Positions 33,394-41,395 of a DNA stretch of 64,000 bases are shown here, piece by piece. The first letter of the stretch is position 1. Every line of letters begins with the position of its first letter. The DNA comes from Kiloniellaceae bacterium (lineage in GTDB: Bacteria; Pseudomonadota; Alphaproteobacteria; Kiloniellales; Kiloniellaceae): NCBI GenBank assembly GCA_009377535.1, contig WHTV01000009.1, positions 1-64,000 of the forward strand, in the 5' to 3' direction. The position numbers and the translations under genes were made by a program. Under the pieces are notes generated by a model. It was not told the DNA's origin and searched no databases. It was given only the letters and a program-made list of their open reading frames with translations.

Positions 33394-33858
33394 ATGGATA
33401 TTTCTGATCTGATCTTACCTCAGAGCGTGATCGCGAACCTTCGCGTCACCAGCAAGAAGCAGGCTCTTCAGGAACTCGCCAAGAAGGCCGCCGATCTTAC
33501 CGGACAGCCCGAAAGAGCGCTGTTCGAGGTGCTGATGGAGCGCGAACGCCTCGGCACCACCGGCGTCGGCCATGGCATCGGCATCCCGCATGGCAAGCTG
33601 CCGGAACTCGACCGTCTCTACGGGCTCTTCGCCCGCCTGGAGACGCCGATCGATTTCGACGCCATCGACGAGCATCCGGTCGACCTGATCTTCGTGTTGC
33701 TGGCCCCGGAGACTGCCGGCGCGGACCACCTGAAGGCGCTGGCCCGGGTGTCTCGCCTGTTCCGCGACCGCCCGGTCTGCGACAAGCTGCGCGGCACCGA
33801 CAGCGCCGAGGCGATTTACGCACTGCTGACCCAGAGCCAGGCCAGCCACGCGGCTTGA
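33394..33858 (+). CDS. ptsN: Nitrogen-regulatory PTS protein EIIA-Ntr
   Basis: 154 residues, one EIIA mannitol/fructose-type domain. The phosphorylated His66 sits in GHGIGIPHGKLP. EIIA-Ntr takes phosphate from NPr and signals carbon/nitrogen balance, potassium uptake and other processes rather than moving sugar. Its position after rpoN and hpf is conserved. No sugar-transport domains are attached. Convergent with the DUF1150 gene 27 nt away. Confidence 0.96.
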   Translation: MDISDLILPQSVIANLRVTSKKQALQELAKKAADLTGQPERALFEVLMERERLGTTGVGHGIGIPHGKLPELDRLYGLFARLETPIDFDAIDEHPVDLIFVLLAPETAGADHLKALARVSRLFRDRPVCDKLRGTDSAEAIYALLTQSQASHAA

Positions 33859-33885
33859 GGCGGCTGCCGCTGCCGCCAATCCACT

Positions 33886-34101
33886 CTAGTGTACGCTGAG
33901 CGGCTCCAGGCCGTTCTGGCGCACCGCAACGAAGGCAACTTCGTGATTGGCCAGTGCGGTGATGGGGGCGCCGTCGGCGGAGTGGATCATGAAGACGTCC
34001 TTGCCGTCGCGCTCCTCCTTCTTCACATAGGCGATGTCGTTGATGCCAAGCAGCAGGAAGTCGTGCTGCGACAGTTCGCTATAGGTGACCTGCTGGTTCA
34101 T
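33886..34101 (-). CDS. DUF1150 family protein
   Basis: 71 residues. The pattern LLLGINDIAYVK and ADGAPITALANHEVAFVAVRQN identifies the alphaproteobacterial DUF1150 family. Function unknown. The start overlaps the stop of the upstream hsp20 gene by 4 nt (ATGA), so the two are co-translated and both should respond to heat. This pairing is common in alphaproteobacteria, which suggests a role linked to the small heat-shock protein. Confidence 0.9.
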   Translation of the reverse strand: MNQQVTYSELSQHDFLLLGINDIAYVKKEERDGKDVFMIHSADGAPITALANHEVAFVAVRQNGLEPLSVH

Positions 34102-34574
34102 TTCCGTCCCTCCACCTCTTGTTCGGGGCGAATATCTTCAAGGACCTGGCCGGCGCCTTCGGCGACGTCCTCGGTCCTGATCTTGATGGTGCGCACTTCC
34201 GGCTCGACGACCCGGCGTTCCAGGTCGATATGAAGCAGGCCGCGCTCGAGCGTGGCGCCGCTGATCTCGATGCCCTCGGCCAGCACGAAGCTGCGCTGAA
34301 ACTGGCGGGCTGCAATGCCGCGGTGCAGATAGATCCGGCTCTGATCGTCGACCTGCTTGCCGCGGATCACCAGCTGGCGGTCCTCGATCTGCACCGAGAG
34401 ATCCTCTTCGGTGAAACCTGCCACTGCCAGCGTAATGCGCAGGCGATTCTCGCCGAGCTGTTCGACATTGTATGGCGGGTAGCCGTCAGCGGTCTTGGAA
34501 ATTCGGTCGATGGCCTGCTCGAACTGCTCGAAACCGAGCAGGAGCGGGCTGTTGAAGAGCGATAGTCGTGTCAT
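34098..34574 (-). CDS. Small heat-shock protein, Hsp20 family
   Basis: 158 residues from ATG 34574, with GGAGGAGG upstream; an in-frame extension to 34709 runs through the promoter and is rejected. The alpha-crystallin domain spans about 35-130 (YNVEQLGENRLRITLAVAGF, IEDRQLVIRGKQ, GIAARQFQRSFVLAEGI). It holds unfolding proteins in a refoldable state. It is first in a two-gene operon with a DUF1150 gene and is preceded by a heat-shock (RpoH) promoter at 34687-34714. Confidence 0.95.
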   Translation of the reverse strand: MTRLSLFNSPLLLGFEQFEQAIDRISKTADGYPPYNVEQLGENRLRITLAVAGFTEEDLSVQIEDRQLVIRGKQVDDQSRIYLHRGIAARQFQRSFVLAEGIEISGATLERGLLHIDLERRVVEPEVRTIKIRTEDVAEGAGQVLEDIRPEQEVEGRK

Positions 34575-34686
34575 AGATCCTGCCTCCTCCTTTGTGAGCA
34601 AGGCTGTACTCCGGTTGCACGGGGTCGGGCACCGCATCCCGGCTGCCCGCCCGCCAGCGGCCCGGAAAGCGGCGCCGCCTAGGATT

Positions 34687-34714
34687 AGATAGGGTGCCGC
34701 GGCAGGCAATCAAG
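34687..34714 (-). promoter_or_regulatory. RpoH (heat-shock) promoter of hsp20-DUF1150
   Basis: On the minus strand CTTG (34711-34714), a 17-nt spacer and CCTATCT (34687-34693). This fits the alphaproteobacterial sigma-32 pattern CTTG-N17/18-CYTATNT exactly. It lies about 110 nt before the hsp20 start. The leader contains several GC-rich inverted repeats but no clear ROSE-type thermometer. Confidence 0.7.
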
Positions 34715-34777
34715 CGGCGGCGAGTAGCCTGGGGCAGCGGAAAACCTGATCCGGTTGCCGCGATTCCTGAATGATTT

Positions 34778-36499
34778 CTAGGCTTGGCGCCGGCCCCGGG
34801 AGGTTCCGACGAAGACCGGCTGCGGCGCCGGGCGGCCGAGCAGGTAACCTTGGCCCATGTGGACGCCGAGGCTGCGCAGCTTGGCGACCTGATCGTCCAG
34901 TTCCACCATCTCTGCAATGGTCTTGATGTTGAGGTCCGCGCAGAGCTCGCAGAGGTTACGCAACATCAGGCTGTCGCGGTCGGAGCTCAGCAGGCGGCGG
35001 GTGTAGGTGCCGTCGATCTTCACGTAGTCGACCTCCAGCGCGCGCAGGTACTGGAAGGAAGCGGCGCCCGCACCGAAGTCGTCGAGGCACATGGCAAAGC
35101 CCCGAGCCTTCAGGGCATTGAACACCCGGCTGACCCGCTCCAGGTCGTGCATGCGCGAGGATTCCGTGGCCTCGAACATCAGGCGTCCGGCAAGGTCGGC
35201 GTGCTTCTGCAGGAGGCCGATCAGCGCCTCGACGAAGACGTCGCTCTGCAGCGACAGGCCGGAAAGGTTGACCGCCAGGTTGACCGGCGAACTCTGCACC
35301 CGCTCGGCCATGAAACCCATGGCGCGTCGACAGCATGCGAGGTCGAAGTCCTGGATCAATCCGACATCCTCTGCGAAGACGATGGTCTGGTAGGGCGATT
35401 CGCCGTGGGCGAAGCGGGCCAGTACCTCGAAATGCGAGATCTCGCGGGTCTCCAGGTCGACGATCGGCTGGAAGGCGAAGTCGAAGCGGTTGCTGGCGAC
35501 CACCGCCTTGAACGACGCGATGCGATCCTGCGTCTCCATCACCTGCTCGTGGAAGGAGGCGGCGAGGCTGGCGACTCCGAGAGTGCCGCTGCCCTGGGAC
35601 GCGACCTTGTTTATGGTGTAAACCAGCGCCTGGGCCGCTTCCTCGCCGGTCAGTTCGTTGGTCGAGGTGGTGATCGTGGCCTGCTCGACATTCAGGCCGC
35701 TGCCGGTGGGATCGAAGGCGCGGGCTAGCTCGGCCAGCTGGCGGCGCACTTCGGTGCCGACGCCGGTGCCGGCCTCATGAACGATACCGAAGCGGTCCTC
35801 GGCGATAGTGCCGGCCGTGTCGCTGTCGATGGCGCCGCTGCGCAGCACCGTGGCGGCATCGGTGTAGAAGGCCTCCCAGCGGTCGTTGCCGAGACGCTCG
35901 CGGAAGCCTGCCGCCCCGACGAATTCGATAAAGGTGATCTCCACGTCCTGGCCCGTCGCGCGCGCCGCCTCCAGGGTTTCCGCCGCCGCCGATTCAAAGC
36001 CGTCGCGGTACAGCAGCCCGCCGCCGGTACGCGCACCCGTCGACCGCGCCGCCTTGGCCAGACTGATGTTGGCCACCGTGAGGGTGCAGTAGATGACGTC
36101 CTTGTGGCCGGGAATGCGACAGGCGTTGAATGCCACCTTGACCGCCTGCGGCAGGTGCCGCGGCGCTGCCTTGCCTTTGGCGACCTCGACCGGACAGATC
36201 GAAACAAGGATCGGGCCGCAGCGTTTGCCCGGCGCCAGATCGCCGATCTTGGCGACGAGCAGGGCGCGGTCCTCCTCGACGAAGAGGTCGAGCCAGCCGC
36301 GGCCGATCACCGCGGCGGGCGGACCGCCCAACAGCTGGTTGGTGGCACCCACGGCATAGCGGATCTGGCTGTCGTCGCCGACCTCCAAAAGCAGGTCGGA
36401 AGCGGCAAACGCAAAGGCAAGGAAGCGGTCGCGCTGCTCGCGCAGCTGCTCGGCCTCCGTCAGCGCGATGTCAACCTCTTGGGTTTCCTTGGCTTGCAA
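34778..36499 (-). CDS. EAL-domain c-di-GMP phosphodiesterase with PAS and degenerate GGDEF
   Basis: 573 residues. The N-terminus (about 25-150) looks like a PAS sensor (FAASDLLLEVGDDSQIRYAV). The middle (about 165-310) has the GGDEF layout but carries AEDRF in place of GGDEF, so it should not make c-di-GMP. The C-terminal EAL domain (about 325-565) keeps the key residues: FEVLAR, VNLSGLSL, FEATESS, LDDFGAG, VDYVKIDG, TIAEMVE and the MGQGYLLGRP lobe. So hydrolysis of c-di-GMP is likely. Start is TTG 36499 with no strong ribosome site. Stands alone. Confidence 0.88.
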   Translation of the reverse strand: MQAKETQEVDIALTEAEQLREQRDRFLAFAFAASDLLLEVGDDSQIRYAVGATNQLLGGPPAAVIGRGWLDLFVEEDRALLVAKIGDLAPGKRCGPILVSICPVEVAKGKAAPRHLPQAVKVAFNACRIPGHKDVIYCTLTVANISLAKAARSTGARTGGGLLYRDGFESAAAETLEAARATGQDVEITFIEFVGAAGFRERLGNDRWEAFYTDAATVLRSGAIDSDTAGTIAEDRFGIVHEAGTGVGTEVRRQLAELARAFDPTGSGLNVEQATITTSTNELTGEEAAQALVYTINKVASQGSGTLGVASLAASFHEQVMETQDRIASFKAVVASNRFDFAFQPIVDLETREISHFEVLARFAHGESPYQTIVFAEDVGLIQDFDLACCRRAMGFMAERVQSSPVNLAVNLSGLSLQSDVFVEALIGLLQKHADLAGRLMFEATESSRMHDLERVSRVFNALKARGFAMCLDDFGAGAASFQYLRALEVDYVKIDGTYTRRLLSSDRDSLMLRNLCELCADLNIKTIAEMVELDDQVAKLRSLGVHMGQGYLLGRPAPQPVFVGTSRGRRQA

Positions 36500-36668
36500 C
36501 CTTCGGTGCCCCTCTCATGACCGCCGACCGGCCCCGCAGCGCCGCCCAAAGGGGTGAATGCTAACGGAAATGATAGCAATTCTACCGCCAGAACCCTTAG
36601 GGCTTGCTTAAAGCCGGCCATGGCAAGGCTTCCGTTAGCCTTAACCCGCGTCAACTCATTCGAAAAGC

Positions 36669-37442
36669 CTAGGTTTCTTCGCGTGTGCTGATGAATCTGA
36701 GGCGCTCGCCGTGCAGTTCCACGGCGCTCAGCGAACCGCTCATGAAGACGCCGCTGTCGACCCCGATGCGGTGGCTCAGCGCGGTCGGGCCCTCCGGCGT
36801 GTGGCCATGCACCACGGTCACCGGATGCGGCCAGCCGCGTCCGCTGAGGAAGGGCTCGCGGATCCACAGCATGTCATGCTCCGTCTGCGCCTCCAGCGGC
36901 AGGGCCGGGTTGAGCCCGGCATGCACGAAGACGTAATCGCCGATGCGGTGCTGCAGCTCGAGCCCCTGGAGGAAGTCGAGCCGCTCCGGACCCAGGCTTT
37001 CCCTGAGCGCTGCGGCCAGTTCCGCCGGATCTTCCATGCGGGCGTCGGGCGCCAGCATCTTCAGGGTCTCCTCGCCGCCGAAGCGCCACCAGCTGAGCAG
37101 CCGCGGCAGGCTGAGATCCTCGCCGGTCGCCGCCTCGATCAGGTAGACCTCGTGGTTGCCGATGAGGCGGATCTCCTCGACGCCCGGCTGGCCGAGCCCG
37201 GCAGCCACCAGGTCGAGGGTCTGCAGCGGCTGCCAGCCGCGATCGACGTAGTCGCCCAGCCAGACCACGGAGACCTGCTCGGCATCGTGTTCCAGCGCGA
37301 TAATGCCGGCAATGTGCTCCTGCAGGACCCAAAGATGATCGGCATGGGCATGCACGTCCCCGATGGCAAAGACCGCCCGCTCGGCCGGCAGCGATTGCGG
37401 CGCGGGTTGCCAGGCGGTGGTTTCGGCGATGATGCGCGCCAT
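36669..37442 (-). CDS. Metallophosphoesterase, PPP (serine/threonine phosphatase) type
   Basis: 257 residues from ATG 37442, with AGGAGAG upstream. The PPP signature motifs are in order: GDVHAHADH (28-36), GDYVDRG (63-69), GNHE (95-98), then HAGLNP and VVHGHTPEGP with the remaining metal ligands. Members include bacterial phosphoprotein phosphatases and ApaH-like Ap4A hydrolases; which one this is cannot be told. It lies downstream of the phytase-like gene but a terminator (37517-37555) separates them. Confidence 0.9.
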   Translation of the reverse strand: MARIIAETTAWQPAPQSLPAERAVFAIGDVHAHADHLWVLQEHIAGIIALEHDAEQVSVVWLGDYVDRGWQPLQTLDLVAAGLGQPGVEEIRLIGNHEVYLIEAATGEDLSLPRLLSWWRFGGEETLKMLAPDARMEDPAELAAALRESLGPERLDFLQGLELQHRIGDYVFVHAGLNPALPLEAQTEHDMLWIREPFLSGRGWPHPVTVVHGHTPEGPTALSHRIGVDSGVFMSGSLSAVELHGERLRFISTREET

Positions 37443-37516
37443 GCGCTCTCCTGCAGGAAGACAGGGAGCCAGTCTAGCCGAGCGGCGAAACGGCGCAAAT
37501 CGTCCCTGCAAGCCGC

Positions 37517-37555
37517 AAGAAAAGGCCGGCGCCCCCCAAGGAGGGGCCGCCGGCC
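37517..37555 (-). terminator. Rho-independent terminator of the phytase-like gene
   Basis: On the minus strand a long stem of about 12 bp (GGCCGGCGGCCCC with GGGGCGCCGGCC, one bulge) is followed by TTTTCTT. It lies about 90 nt after the stop at 37643. Confidence 0.75.
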
Positions 37556-37642
37556 GCAAGGTGAGCAGGATTAGGGCTCAATGGGAGGCTTCCGCAGAAG
37601 GCCTCGGGTCCGACGAACCGCCCCCACGGAAGGCGTCGGGGA

Positions 37643-38962
37643 TCAGTTCGTATAGATCGCAGTATCGACCGTCACCGCGCCGCCGACCAGTAGCACCTTG
37701 GTCTCATCACCGCCGATTCCGAAGTCGTTGTCGTTGATGAGGGCCAGGGTACCGTCGCCGAGGAAGGCGATCCCTTCCAGCTTGGTCGGCGCCTCCGGGA
37801 AGTCGCGGGCGGTATCGATGCGCAGGGTCTTCGCCAGGGTGACGATGCCGGTGCCGGCGAGCTCGTTGCTCAGCTCCAGGCTCGGCGCCGTCGCCGTGTC
37901 GTCCCACTTGCTGCCGAGGATGTTGGTCGCCCCCGCGAGCGACACTTCGTGCAGCTTGGTGGTGGCGTCGGTACGCTCGAGCACCAGCAGCCGGTCGGGG
38001 CCGATCGCCGCCAGCTCGGAGACGCGCGGTGCGCTCTGCTTGTCGGAAGGATCGAGGCCGAAGCTCTGCGGCTCATCCAGCGGATAGACGTACTCGCCGA
38101 CCAGCTTGCCGCTTGCACGCTCCATCTTGAACAGGCGGGTGTTCTTCGCCTGCGCATAGGCCTTGGGGTCCGGGTTGTCGAGCGGGTTCTGCAGCATGAA
38201 GTAGAGGAATTGCTCGTCCGGCGAGACCGCCATCGATTCGATGCCGCGGTTGGCGTGGCGCTTGGAGAGGATGGCCGGCAGGCCGCCGACGATCTCGGTA
38301 TCGGCGGCCTTGTAGTCGTCCACCGCGTCTGATGGCACGATGCGCTTCAGGATGCGCCCGTCGGCGGCGACATGCAGCACCGACGGGCCCATCTCCTCGC
38401 CGATCCAGAAGCTGCCGTCGGAGAGCTTCACCAGGCCCTCGGCGTCCACCGTGTTCGCGTCGTAGGCGAGCTTGTTGCCTTGGGCGTCGAGACCCTGGTC
38501 CGTCTTAGCCACGCTCTGGGGGTTCAAGAGGCCGGTGATCGCAAGGCCGGAGGCCGTCTTCAGCGCAATGACGTCCTTCACCGCAAAGGTGCCGGCGGCC
38601 GGGTCTAGCTCGAGGCGGTAGATCGACGGCGTGTAGTCCGGCGTCGGATAGAAGCGCGCGCCCTTCACGTCCTTGCAGAGTGCCTGACTCGCCTCGCCCA
38701 TGATCTTCTTGGCAGCGCCACAGGTGAAGTTGGGCCCGCGGTCGGAGACCACGTAGATCACGTTGGCCGGATCGCTCGGATGGCGGAAGGCGGCCGAGCC
38801 GAGGCCGATGGAGAAGGCCGTGGTCTTGCCGCCCGCATAGGTAACGGTCCGCCAGTTTGCCAGCGGGTCGTCGCTGGTGAGCAGCTTGATATCCATGCCA
38901 ACAGCCTGGGAGGCCGGTGCCAGGGCGATCAGCCCCGCCAGCACAAGGGCGCGTCGGTTCAT
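37643..38962 (-). CDS. Secreted esterase-like-activity-of-phytase family protein
   Basis: 439 residues from ATG 38962. A signal peptide (MNRRALVLAGLIALAPASQA) is followed by a beta-propeller-like protein with VVSDRGPNFTCG near the N-terminus, DGSFWIGEEMGPSVLHV and KLEGIAFLGDGTLALINDNDFG near the C-terminus, the pattern of the phytase-esterase family (PF13449). Such proteins are periplasmic or extracellular; many respond to phosphate starvation, but true substrates are mostly unknown. Two cysteines (FTCGAAKK and ALCKDV) may form a disulphide. Single-gene unit ended by a good terminator. Confidence 0.88.
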   Translation of the reverse strand: MNRRALVLAGLIALAPASQAVGMDIKLLTSDDPLANWRTVTYAGGKTTAFSIGLGSAAFRHPSDPANVIYVVSDRGPNFTCGAAKKIMGEASQALCKDVKGARFYPTPDYTPSIYRLELDPAAGTFAVKDVIALKTASGLAITGLLNPQSVAKTDQGLDAQGNKLAYDANTVDAEGLVKLSDGSFWIGEEMGPSVLHVAADGRILKRIVPSDAVDDYKAADTEIVGGLPAILSKRHANRGIESMAVSPDEQFLYFMLQNPLDNPDPKAYAQAKNTRLFKMERASGKLVGEYVYPLDEPQSFGLDPSDKQSAPRVSELAAIGPDRLLVLERTDATTKLHEVSLAGATNILGSKWDDTATAPSLELSNELAGTGIVTLAKTLRIDTARDFPEAPTKLEGIAFLGDGTLALINDNDFGIGGDETKVLLVGGAVTVDTAIYTN

Positions 38963-39064
38963 CGTGTTTTCCCCCAAAAGAGATTTGCCATGAAAGACTC
39001 TAGGGGGCCGGCGATGTCCCGGCGGTGACGGAATGCGGAAGGATTTATGACGGCGAGGCCGCCG

Positions 39065-40129
39065 CTAAGGTGCGAGCGCGGTGCCGATGGCGCTGCCGAT
39101 CTCCTCGGCGACCTGGGCATCGGCCATGTCCGTGGTGTTCACGAAGACGGTCGCGTAGCCGTTCTTCCACGCGATCACCGTGGCGTCGGCAAAGAAGTCG
39201 TCGGCCTTGCAGGCATGCGAGCCGTGGGTGCGCAGGGCACGCTTGCTGTCGACGCTGGCCCTGAGGCCGGAGACGAAGGGCCCGGAGCAGCCCTCCTGCA
39301 GCGCGGCCAGGGCATCCGAGAGAATCCGCTCGGCGCTGCGGCCGTCGTCCAGCTGTTCCCAGTAGAAGCCGGTCAACAGGTCGCCGACGCCGTAGACGTA
39401 GTCCATCTCGAGTGACACATCGACCTCGGCAGCCGGCTTCACCCAGAACTCGACTCCGACCACCTTCTCCAGCAGGCCGCTCAGCTGCGCGAGCTGCAGG
39501 CTCGGGCGCGGCGGCCGCGGCGCCTGCTGCGGCGGCGCAACGGGCGCGGCGGCGAAGGGATTGCTGCTCCCCCCAAAGGGATTTCTGTCGGCCTCGACGA
39601 CGGCGCGGCTGTGGTCGCGGAAGCACCGCTCGAGGCGGTCGAGGGCGCGGGCACTGCCATCAAGCACGAAGTCGAAGCGCCGCGCGTCGCTCACCACGGT
39701 GAGCCGCCTGCCCCGGCTCAGCGCATCCCAGACGCGTAGCTCCGGCTGCAGCTCGACCAGCACCGAATGCAGCACCGCGCGGCCTTCGACGCGCTCGGAC
39801 CACAGCCGGTCGATGCTCACGGTGAGCGGGTAAGTTGCGTACTGCTCGAGCTGCCAGCGCGGGTCGCTGATGAAGAAGGCAAAGCCTTCGGCCTTGCGGA
39901 TGAAGGCGAGGGTCATGCCGTTGTCGAACTCGGCGGAGATGAGGCAGAGGCTGAAGCTCTGCCGGCCGGTGCCGTCGTCGTCGTACTGGGCGTGGCCGGC
40001 CCAGTCGCCGGCCGCGAAGCGCTCGCCGACCTCGAAACTGCGGGCGGGCGAGACCGGCCCGAGGGCGGCGAGTCCGGAGATGAAGACGAGGCCGACCAGA
40101 CGGCCTCTGAACCTGGATCGGCACGGCAT
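39065..40129 (-). CDS. Secreted hypothetical protein
   Basis: 354 residues with a signal peptide (basic RSRFRGR, hydrophobic LVGLVFISGLAALGP, site near PARS). The N-terminal domain (about 35-175, containing GDWAGHAQYDDD, SFSLCLISAEF and FISDPRWQL) resembles periplasmic proteins that respond to invasion-associated-type folds, but I cannot name a family. A proline- and alanine-rich linker (about 185-215) leads to a C-terminal domain with two further cysteines (EGCSGPF, HACKADD). No neighbour gives a hint of role. Confidence 0.75.
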   Translation of the reverse strand: MPCRSRFRGRLVGLVFISGLAALGPVSPARSFEVGERFAAGDWAGHAQYDDDGTGRQSFSLCLISAEFDNGMTLAFIRKAEGFAFFISDPRWQLEQYATYPLTVSIDRLWSERVEGRAVLHSVLVELQPELRVWDALSRGRRLTVVSDARRFDFVLDGSARALDRLERCFRDHSRAVVEADRNPFGGSSNPFAAAPVAPPQQAPRPPRPSLQLAQLSGLLEKVVGVEFWVKPAAEVDVSLEMDYVYGVGDLLTGFYWEQLDDGRSAERILSDALAALQEGCSGPFVSGLRASVDSKRALRTHGSHACKADDFFADATVIAWKNGYATVFVNTTDMADAQVAEEIGSAIGTALAP

Positions 40130-40230
40130 GATGCTGCCTCCCGCTGCCCTTCTTTCTCTACCGAAGATGCAGCGTAGCAGCGTCTATTCAACCGTGCGAG
40201 TCATTTGTTCTGTTTTTGTTCGGACAACTG

Positions 40231-40791
40231 CTACGGCTGCGCGGGGCTGTGGCCGTGGCTGCCGTGGGCCGGCGGCTCGTCGCCCGCCGCGTAGCCGCGC
40301 AGGGCGTTGTACTCGGCCACCTGGGCCGGGCTGAGCAGCGCCCGGGCCGCCAAGTGGCTGCGCAGATGGACGTAGCGCAGGTCACCCTGCAGCGCGCCCA
40401 GCGCCGCCAGGCGCTCGCGCAGGGCCGCCTCGTCCGCCCGGCCGCTGCGGAAGGTGTGGTCGAGGGCCGCTTCCTCCGCCAGGATCGCCGCACCCAGTCG
40501 CTGCGCCTCGGCCTGCATCTGCCGGAACAGCGCCTCGAAGGCGGCACGCTGGGAGGCGGTCAGGCCGAGGTCGGTGCCGAGGTCCAGCACGTGGCGCGGC
40601 CCCGGGTAGCCGTTCAGCTCCGCCGCCAGCGCCAGCGACATGCCGCGCCCGGCAGCGAGGTCGTCGATCTGCTGCGCCGACAGGGCCTTGATGTCGCGCG
40701 CCGGCCAGCCGGCATAGGGGCTGGCGGTGTCGGCCACGGCCGCGCCGGCCATGAGGATTGCCGCAAATACCGCTGCCAGCGTCGTCTTCAT
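40231..40791 (-). CDS. Spy/CpxP-like periplasmic protein
   Basis: 186 residues with a clear signal peptide (AAVFAAILMAGAAVA). The mature protein is helical and carries the LTxxQ-type repeats of the Spy/CpxP group (LGLTASQRAAFEAL, and LLSPAQVAEYNALRGY near the end), the hallmark of periplasmic chaperones and metal-resistance sensors of this fold. The tail has several His residues (HGSHGHS) that could bind metal. It lies 24 nt downstream of a cytochrome c gene and is probably co-transcribed with it. Confidence 0.8.
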   Translation of the reverse strand: MKTTLAAVFAAILMAGAAVADTASPYAGWPARDIKALSAQQIDDLAAGRGMSLALAAELNGYPGPRHVLDLGTDLGLTASQRAAFEALFRQMQAEAQRLGAAILAEEAALDHTFRSGRADEAALRERLAALGALQGDLRYVHLRSHLAARALLSPAQVAEYNALRGYAAGDEPPAHGSHGHSPAQP

Positions 40792-40815
40792 CGTCGTCCT
40801 CCGCCCAAGGTCGTT

Positions 40816-41277
40816 CTAGCGCTCGGAAATCTGATCGTGCCGGGTCCGGATCTCGGCCGGCCAGCGGCTCTTCAAGTAGGAGAGCACCGCCCAGATCTCG
40901 GCGTCGCTTAGCTTACCCTCATAGGCGGGCATGTCGCTCTGATAGTCGGCGCCAGCGAGCGCCGCCAGGCCCTGCTTGGTGAGCGCGAAGAGCTGCTCGG
41001 CCGGATGGTGCCAGGTGTGACCAGTCTCGTCGTGCGGCGGCGCCGGCAGGCGGCCGTCGGGGCGGCGCTGGCGCCAGTTGGGCTGGCCCTCCAGCTCGGT
41101 GCCGTGGCAGGCCGCGCAGTGCTCGGCATAGAGCCGGGCGCCCAGCGCCACCTTCTCCGGGTCGTCCGGGTCGAGCGCCGCGCCGGCACCGTTCCCCGTC
41201 GCGAAATAGGCCGCCGCCCCCGCCGCCGCGGCGAGGCCGGCCAGGCCGATCACTATCCAGCGAGCCTTCCTCGGCAT
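40816..41277 (-). CDS. Membrane-anchored class I cytochrome c
   Basis: 153 residues. An uncleaved N-terminal helix or signal (residues 7-25) is followed by a cytochrome c domain with CAACH (C54, C57, H58) and a probable axial Met116 in DMPAYEG. The long insert between them contains HHPAEQLFALTKQGLAAL, typical of small c-type cytochromes that move electrons in the periplasm; partner unknown. It is upstream of the Spy-like gene, 24 nt away. A related pair is often found near copper or metal-handling genes, but none are in this window. Confidence 0.9.
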   Translation of the reverse strand: MPRKARWIVIGLAGLAAAAGAAAYFATGNGAGAALDPDDPEKVALGARLYAEHCAACHGTELEGQPNWRQRRPDGRLPAPPHDETGHTWHHPAEQLFALTKQGLAALAGADYQSDMPAYEGKLSDAEIWAVLSYLKSRWPAEIRTRHDQISER

Positions 41278-41361
41278 CCCCCGATCTTCCTTTCGCCTTG
41301 CCTGCGCGGCAGCCTGACGCTTGCAGCGACGGGAAGGTCAAGGCGTACCGGCTGGCCTCCG

Positions 41362-41395
41362 TGACGCCCGCCATAGTTTGAGAAATCCGGGCTAG
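41362..41395. repeat. Half copy of a dispersed palindromic element
   Basis: Contains CATAGTTTGAGAAATCCGGG plus CT(AG), identical over 24 nt to one arm of the element at 48723-48775, and its left side TGACGCCCGC matches that element's loop with one base missing. The other arm is absent. The final CTA of the copy supplies the stop codon of the adjacent tartrate dehydrogenase gene on the minus strand. Confidence 0.8.

Noticed and set aside
33886-34101. The 71-residue gene as a shadow of ptsN or hsp20
   Set aside because: Rejected as a shadow: it has the DUF1150 pattern and overlaps hsp20 only by the ATGA junction, so it is kept as a gene.
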